A DNA stretch of 17,338 bases from Candidatus Aminicenantota bacterium (GTDB taxonomy: Bacteria; Acidobacteriota; Aminicenantia; UBA2199): the NCBI GenBank assembly GCA_030639705.1, contig DAOWKX010000129.1:1-17338 (forward strand), given 5' to 3'. The stretch's first letter is position 1. Every line of letters begins with the position of its first letter. The position numbers and the translations under genes were made by a program. Positions 14,018 to 17,338 of this stretch are shown here, piece after piece. The notes under the pieces are model-generated. The model was not told where the DNA came from. It did not search any database and was given only the letters and a program-made list of their open reading frames with translations.

Positions 14018-16147
14018 TCAGAGCGCCTGTTGCCAGGTGTTGATGGCTTCCAGTGCCTTCTCTCTCTGCGGTTTATCCAATTGTTCCCGGTATTGATTTA
14101 TTGCAATCTTCATGTGATGAAGTGCATCCGCTAATTTCTTGTTCTTAAACAGAATCAGGGCATACATATAATAATATTTTCCCTCCGGTTTGATCTCAAG
14201 GATTCGTTTCAGCAGCTGTTCAGCCTTATCCAGGGTACCATGGCTGGCATTGAAAAGAGCGATTTTATAGAGGATTCTGGGCGTGTTCCAGACATCCCGG
14301 TTGTCCAGCACGGCATTATATGCCGCTAACGCCTCTTTTAATTTAGTATTTTTCAACAACAGTTCCGCATACCTGATTCTCATGGAAATATTTTCCGGCT
14401 CAAGTTCCAGCGCCCGGCAGTAGTTCTCCAGCGCCTCCCGGGGATTATTCAACTGATCAAAACTATCACCCTTTAAAATATAGGCCCAGGTACAATAGGG
14501 ATCGATTTCCAAAATTTCGCGGCACTGGGTGAAAACCTCCTGATATCGTTTCTGATCATACAATACCTGGCCCATCAGTGTGCGGAAATTTACCCGGTCC
14601 GGAAATCGCTTGATCCCGTCTCTCAGGGAATCCAGGGCCGCTTCCACATCATTTCGGGCAATATGAACCGCAAATAACTGACTGATCAGGGCATAATTGA
14701 TCATTTCGGGATTTTCCCTCATGATCCGGTTGAGCTCGGTTTCCGCTTCAGCTAACTTACCCTTTTTTATTTTTCCGGCTATTTTTTTTATCCGGTTGTT
14801 AAAAACAATTCCCTTTTTGGGATCCACAATGCCACTGGTTTTTCCTGAAAAAGCGGATATATAGCCTAAAGATTTCAGGTGCTGAATATCCTTTTTCGAC
14901 ATGACACGCTTCGACTCCCCTGAAGCACTGGAATATCGTATTACTAATTCTCTCAGCTTTTCATCCATTTTTCGGGAAACATTGGATTTTATCCGGATCA
15001 GGTTTTTCTTTTCGCCGGGATCCTCAACTAAATTGTAGAGTTCCGGCTCCGGAAGAGAGATATATTTGTACTCTCCAGCCATGACTCCGGTGAGCGGCGC
15101 CCAGCCCATTTCTTCTTGGCCATACATGCTCTCAATATATACCGTGGCCTGTTCCTCAAAATGACCTCCGGCTAATAATGAGACCATGCTTCTCCCCTGA
15201 ACACCAACCTCGGGATTACTCCCGGTTAATTCCAGTATGGTGGGCATGATATCGGTGGTAGCTACCCGATCGTTTACCACCATAGGATTCTTAAAAAATC
15301 GCCGGTTGAAAATGATGAAAGGAACCCTGAGGTTCTCCTGATAACAGAACACGCTGTGACCGGCAAATTCCACATGTTCTCCAAAGGCTTCGCCATGGTC
15401 TCCCACCACAACCACTAAGGTTTTATCCAGAATGCCTCTTTTTTCCAGTGAATCGATGATTTTTCCCACATAAACATCCATAAAGGCAACTTCTCCCCGG
15501 TAGCGGACGAGCTTATTCTGAATTTTTTTGATATCGAAAAATTCTTTGGGCGGCTGATAAGGGGTGTGGGGATCATAAAAATGAACCCAGGCAAAAAAAT
15601 TTTTTTCCCAGTTGGTCCGAAACCAGCTTTCGAATTTCTCATATACCTCATCGGCGGTGATTTCGGATTTAAAGGTGTTTACTAATTTATGGGAATCTAA
15701 TGAATCGTCATACAGGTCAAATCCCTGTTTCAATCCAAATTTAGCTAACAGCACAAAGGCCGCTATAACCGCATAGGTGTTGTATTTTTTAGCTTTGAAT
15801 ATTTCGGCTAAGGTTTTTTCATCATCTTTCAGATAAAAGGTTCCGTTGTTTCTCACCCCGTGGCCAAGGGGATATTTTCCGGTAAAAACCGTACAATGTG
15901 ACGGCAGGGTCAGGGGCACCGGAGAAAAACAATTCACAAACCGAATTCCCTGCTTTCCCAGTCTGTCCAGATTGGGGGTTTTCACCTTTCGGTTACCATA
16001 ACAGCCTATGGTATCGGCCCGGGTGGTATCCAGGGTAATGATGAGTATATTCCCCTCCCAGGTTTTGTGACCGTTTCCCATAACCAGGAATATTATGACT
16101 CCGGCAATCAGCACACAAAAAATCAAAATCAGAATTTTCTTTTTCAT
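14018..16147 (-). CDS. Membrane-anchored sulfatase-like (AlkP superfamily) protein with C-terminal TPR repeats
   Basis: A 709-residue paralogue of the protein at 11507-13579. MKKK followed by a hydrophobic run (5-23) forms a signal anchor or uncleaved signal peptide. The AlkP domain shows Asp40 in TLDTTRAD, PLTLPSH with Thr80 at the sulfatase nucleophile position, HFYDPHTPY at 189-197, and Asp250-His251 in GDHGEAFGEH. After the linker LKSLGYISAF, TPR-like repeats fill the C-terminal 280 residues (for instance PREALENYCRALELEPENIS). Thr in place of formylglycine suggests phosphate-ester or phosphotransfer chemistry rather than sulfatase activity. The frame is open up to 16207, but that ATG sits in the loop of a terminator hairpin; the ATG at 16147 has a promoter exactly six bases upstream. 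Base composition matches the surrounding genes, unlike its paralogue. Confidence 0.87.
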   Translation of the reverse strand: MKKKILILIFCVLIAGVIIFLVMGNGHKTWEGNILIITLDTTRADTIGCYGNRKVKTPNLDRLGKQGIRFVNCFSPVPLTLPSHCTVFTGKYPLGHGVRNNGTFYLKDDEKTLAEIFKAKKYNTYAVIAAFVLLAKFGLKQGFDLYDDSLDSHKLVNTFKSEITADEVYEKFESWFRTNWEKNFFAWVHFYDPHTPYQPPKEFFDIKKIQNKLVRYRGEVAFMDVYVGKIIDSLEKRGILDKTLVVVVGDHGEAFGEHVEFAGHSVFCYQENLRVPFIIFNRRFFKNPMVVNDRVATTDIMPTILELTGSNPEVGVQGRSMVSLLAGGHFEEQATVYIESMYGQEEMGWAPLTGVMAGEYKYISLPEPELYNLVEDPGEKKNLIRIKSNVSRKMDEKLRELVIRYSSASGESKRVMSKKDIQHLKSLGYISAFSGKTSGIVDPKKGIVFNNRIKKIAGKIKKGKLAEAETELNRIMRENPEMINYALISQLFAVHIARNDVEAALDSLRDGIKRFPDRVNFRTLMGQVLYDQKRYQEVFTQCREILEIDPYCTWAYILKGDSFDQLNNPREALENYCRALELEPENISMRIRYAELLLKNTKLKEALAAYNAVLDNRDVWNTPRILYKIALFNASHGTLDKAEQLLKRILEIKPEGKYYYMYALILFKNKKLADALHHMKIAINQYREQLDKPQREKALEAINTWQQAL

Positions 16148-16153
16148 CTTAGT

Positions 16154-16182
16154 ATCATACAAAAAACCGGGGAAACCGTCAA
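16154..16182 (-). promoter_or_regulatory. Leaderless-type promoter of the minus-strand AlkP/TPR gene
   Basis: On the minus strand TTGACG (16177-16182), a 17-base spacer and TATGAT (16154-16159), then six bases (actaag) and the ATG at 16147. The -35 box begins three bases after the T-tract of the receptor gene terminator, so termination and re-initiation sit back to back. No clear ribosome binding site is present. Confidence 0.62.
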
Positions 16183-16185
16183 TAT

Positions 16186-16224
16186 AAAAAAAAACCCCCC
16201 GTACCATACGGTACAGGGGGTTTT
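16186..16224 (-). terminator. Intrinsic terminator of the TonB-dependent receptor gene
   Basis: Read on the minus strand, CCCCCTGTACC and GGTACGGGGGG form a long GC-rich stem around a four-base loop, followed by a run of nine T. It begins about 30 bases after the receptor stop codon. The flanking A and T tracts extend the stem, so it could also work on the plus strand for readthrough from the left. Confidence 0.85.
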
Positions 16225-16253
16225 ATCAACTTGAATATCTATATCAGTGTCAA

Positions 16254-17338
16254 TTAGAAGCTTACACGAACACCAAACTGGAAGATTCCCGGGTTCAGGA
16301 TTCTCAGAGGCTGATCAAAATTATCAGCCGCATAATCGGTCTCAACCAGCAGGGTGGTGACATTGTTGGTGATGTTATAGCCATCAACAAACAGCGTTGC
16401 AGTTGCGGTTTCGGAAATCTTAAAGGTCTTCTCCAGACCCATACTCAGCATCCAGAAGGTGGGCAGACGGTTATCGCCGAACTTCTCTCCGGATGGGTAC
16501 ATGCTGGTCCAGCCGACTCCGCTTCGGTATAGAGATTCATGATAGGGTAAGACATAACCTTCACGGGCCTGAAACACACCGGTTACATTGATACCCCAGG
16601 GCAGCTGATACAGACCGGAGGCCTTAACCTGCCAGCGGGCATTCACATAAATCCCGGACAGGCCAGAACTACCGGAAACAGCTGGCGCCACAACCGCTTC
16701 ATTGAAGTAATCGTAGTTGGTAAGATCACCAGCATCATCATAATAACCGTAGTCTTCCTTCTTATTGAAGGCTTTCCAGTCGGCATAGGTAAATGAGGCA
16801 TCAAACATCCACTTGTTGGAGAATTTCTTGGAGAACTGTAACACCAAAGCCATATATCTTGTATGAGTGTCACTGTCATAGCTGGTGAAATAGTACGTAC
16901 CCGGTTTCTCGGTTCTCAGGTAGTAAGGAGCGGTTGATCCATCCAAAAAGGTGTAATCACCGGCATAGTACCAGTTTCCGGTTTCGGTTTCTAATTGACC
17001 GCTGGACAGCACACCGATTGCCCGCTCCAGGTTGTGTCTCTTCTTATAAAAACCTGAAACAGATACGGCAAGGTCTTCAGCTAAGGCCTTTTCAAAGGAC
17101 AGGGATATCTCGTCTAACAACGGAGAGTTGAAATCCGGGTCAACACTGCATTTTCTCCAGCCAGTTGAGTAATCAATCCTGTCGGTATTGGTCCACAGGA
17201 CATAACCGAAATTGATTTCATCATATTCCGGTACTAAATCACCGTCATCATACCATAACACGTCGATCTCTCTGGGTGCATAACCGTAACGGGTGGTCAG
17301 GGAGTTTCCACTCTGGGACCCGTAACGGGCAGCGGTTA
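16254..17338 (-). CDS. TonB-dependent receptor, C-terminal part (gene runs off the window)
   Basis: The frame is open from the right window edge to the TAA at 16254-16256, giving about 360 residues of the beta-barrel of an outer-membrane TonB-dependent transporter. The sequence alternates aromatic and polar residues typical of barrel strands (LVLQFSKKFSNKWMFDASFTYADWKAF), includes VDGYNITN before the last strands, and ends FQFGVRVSF with the C-terminal Phe needed for barrel assembly. A blocked frame does not begin at 17261; the GTG there is internal, because conserved-looking coding (TTRYGYAPREIDVLW) continues upstream to the edge. The N-terminal plug and signal peptide lie outside. Substrate cannot be inferred. 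A strong terminator follows. Confidence 0.85.
   Translation of the reverse strand, partial: TAARYGSQSGNSLTTRYGYAPREIDVLWYDDGDLVPEYDEINFGYVLWTNTDRIDYSTGWRKCSVDPDFNSPLLDEISLSFEKALAEDLAVSVSGFYKKRHNLERAIGVLSSGQLETETGNWYYAGDYTFLDGSTAPYYLRTEKPGTYYFTSYDSDTHTRYMALVLQFSKKFSNKWMFDASFTYADWKAFNKKEDYGYYDDAGDLTNYDYFNEAVVAPAVSGSSGLSGIYVNARWQVKASGLYQLPWGINVTGVFQAREGYVLPYHESLYRSGVGWTSMYPSGEKFGDNRLPTFWMLSMGLEKTFKISETATATLFVDGYNITNNVTTLLVETDYAADNFDQPLRILNPGIFQFGVRVSF

Noticed and set aside
16148..16207. Upstream start of the minus-strand AlkP/TPR gene
   Set aside because: That ATG lies in the loop of the receptor gene terminator, and a good promoter sits just before the ATG at 16147.

Overview
The window looks like a chromosomal segment of a Gram-negative, heterotrophic bacterium. 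It carries the C-terminal part of an outer-membrane TonB-dependent receptor ending in phenylalanine, several exported enzymes and one lipoprotein. The alkaline-phosphatase-superfamily proteins fused to TPR repeats, together with the C69 dipeptidase and this style of receptor, recall Acidobacteriota or Candidatus Aminicenantes. That assignment is an inference from gene style; no marker gene is present. TAA, TAG and TGA are all used as normal stops. No rRNA, tRNA, CRISPR array or transposase was seen.

Left part (1-3656, minus strand): an apparent operon of an FAD-dependent amine-oxidase-like enzyme, a glutamine-dependent asparagine synthase and a GtrA-like membrane protein. This gene set is typical of surface-glycan or glycolipid loci. 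The last two genes each contain one in-frame stop codon (TAG in asnB, TGA in gtrA) with well-conserved coding sequence on both sides. They are either decaying genes or sites of base error.

Middle part (3892-11420, plus strand): a left-handed beta-helix acyltransferase, a GlpD-like FAD oxidoreductase, an exported SGNH/GDSL hydrolase with an FN3 tail, a cluster of palindromes, a SAM methyltransferase translationally coupled to an extended SDR, and an exported C69 dipeptidase. The first part reads as a set for building and modifying a glycan or lipid; the exact product cannot be told.

Right part (11507-17338): an AT-rich gene for an exported AlkP-superfamily/TPR protein, a small lipoprotein, a second AlkP/TPR paralogue facing them on the minus strand, a strong terminator and the truncated receptor gene. 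The AT-rich gene is bracketed by two nearly identical promoter copies (about 44 bases).

Regulation: good -35/-10 pairs with 16-17 base spacers can be read directly for seven genes, and a -10 box with a weak -35 for an eighth. In three of them (acyltransferase, SGNH hydrolase, minus-strand AlkP/TPR) exactly six bases separate the -10 box from the ATG and no ribosome binding site is present, which predicts leaderless mRNAs. No gene-free stretch exceeds 300 bases; the longest (7738-8022) holds the palindromes and a promoter.
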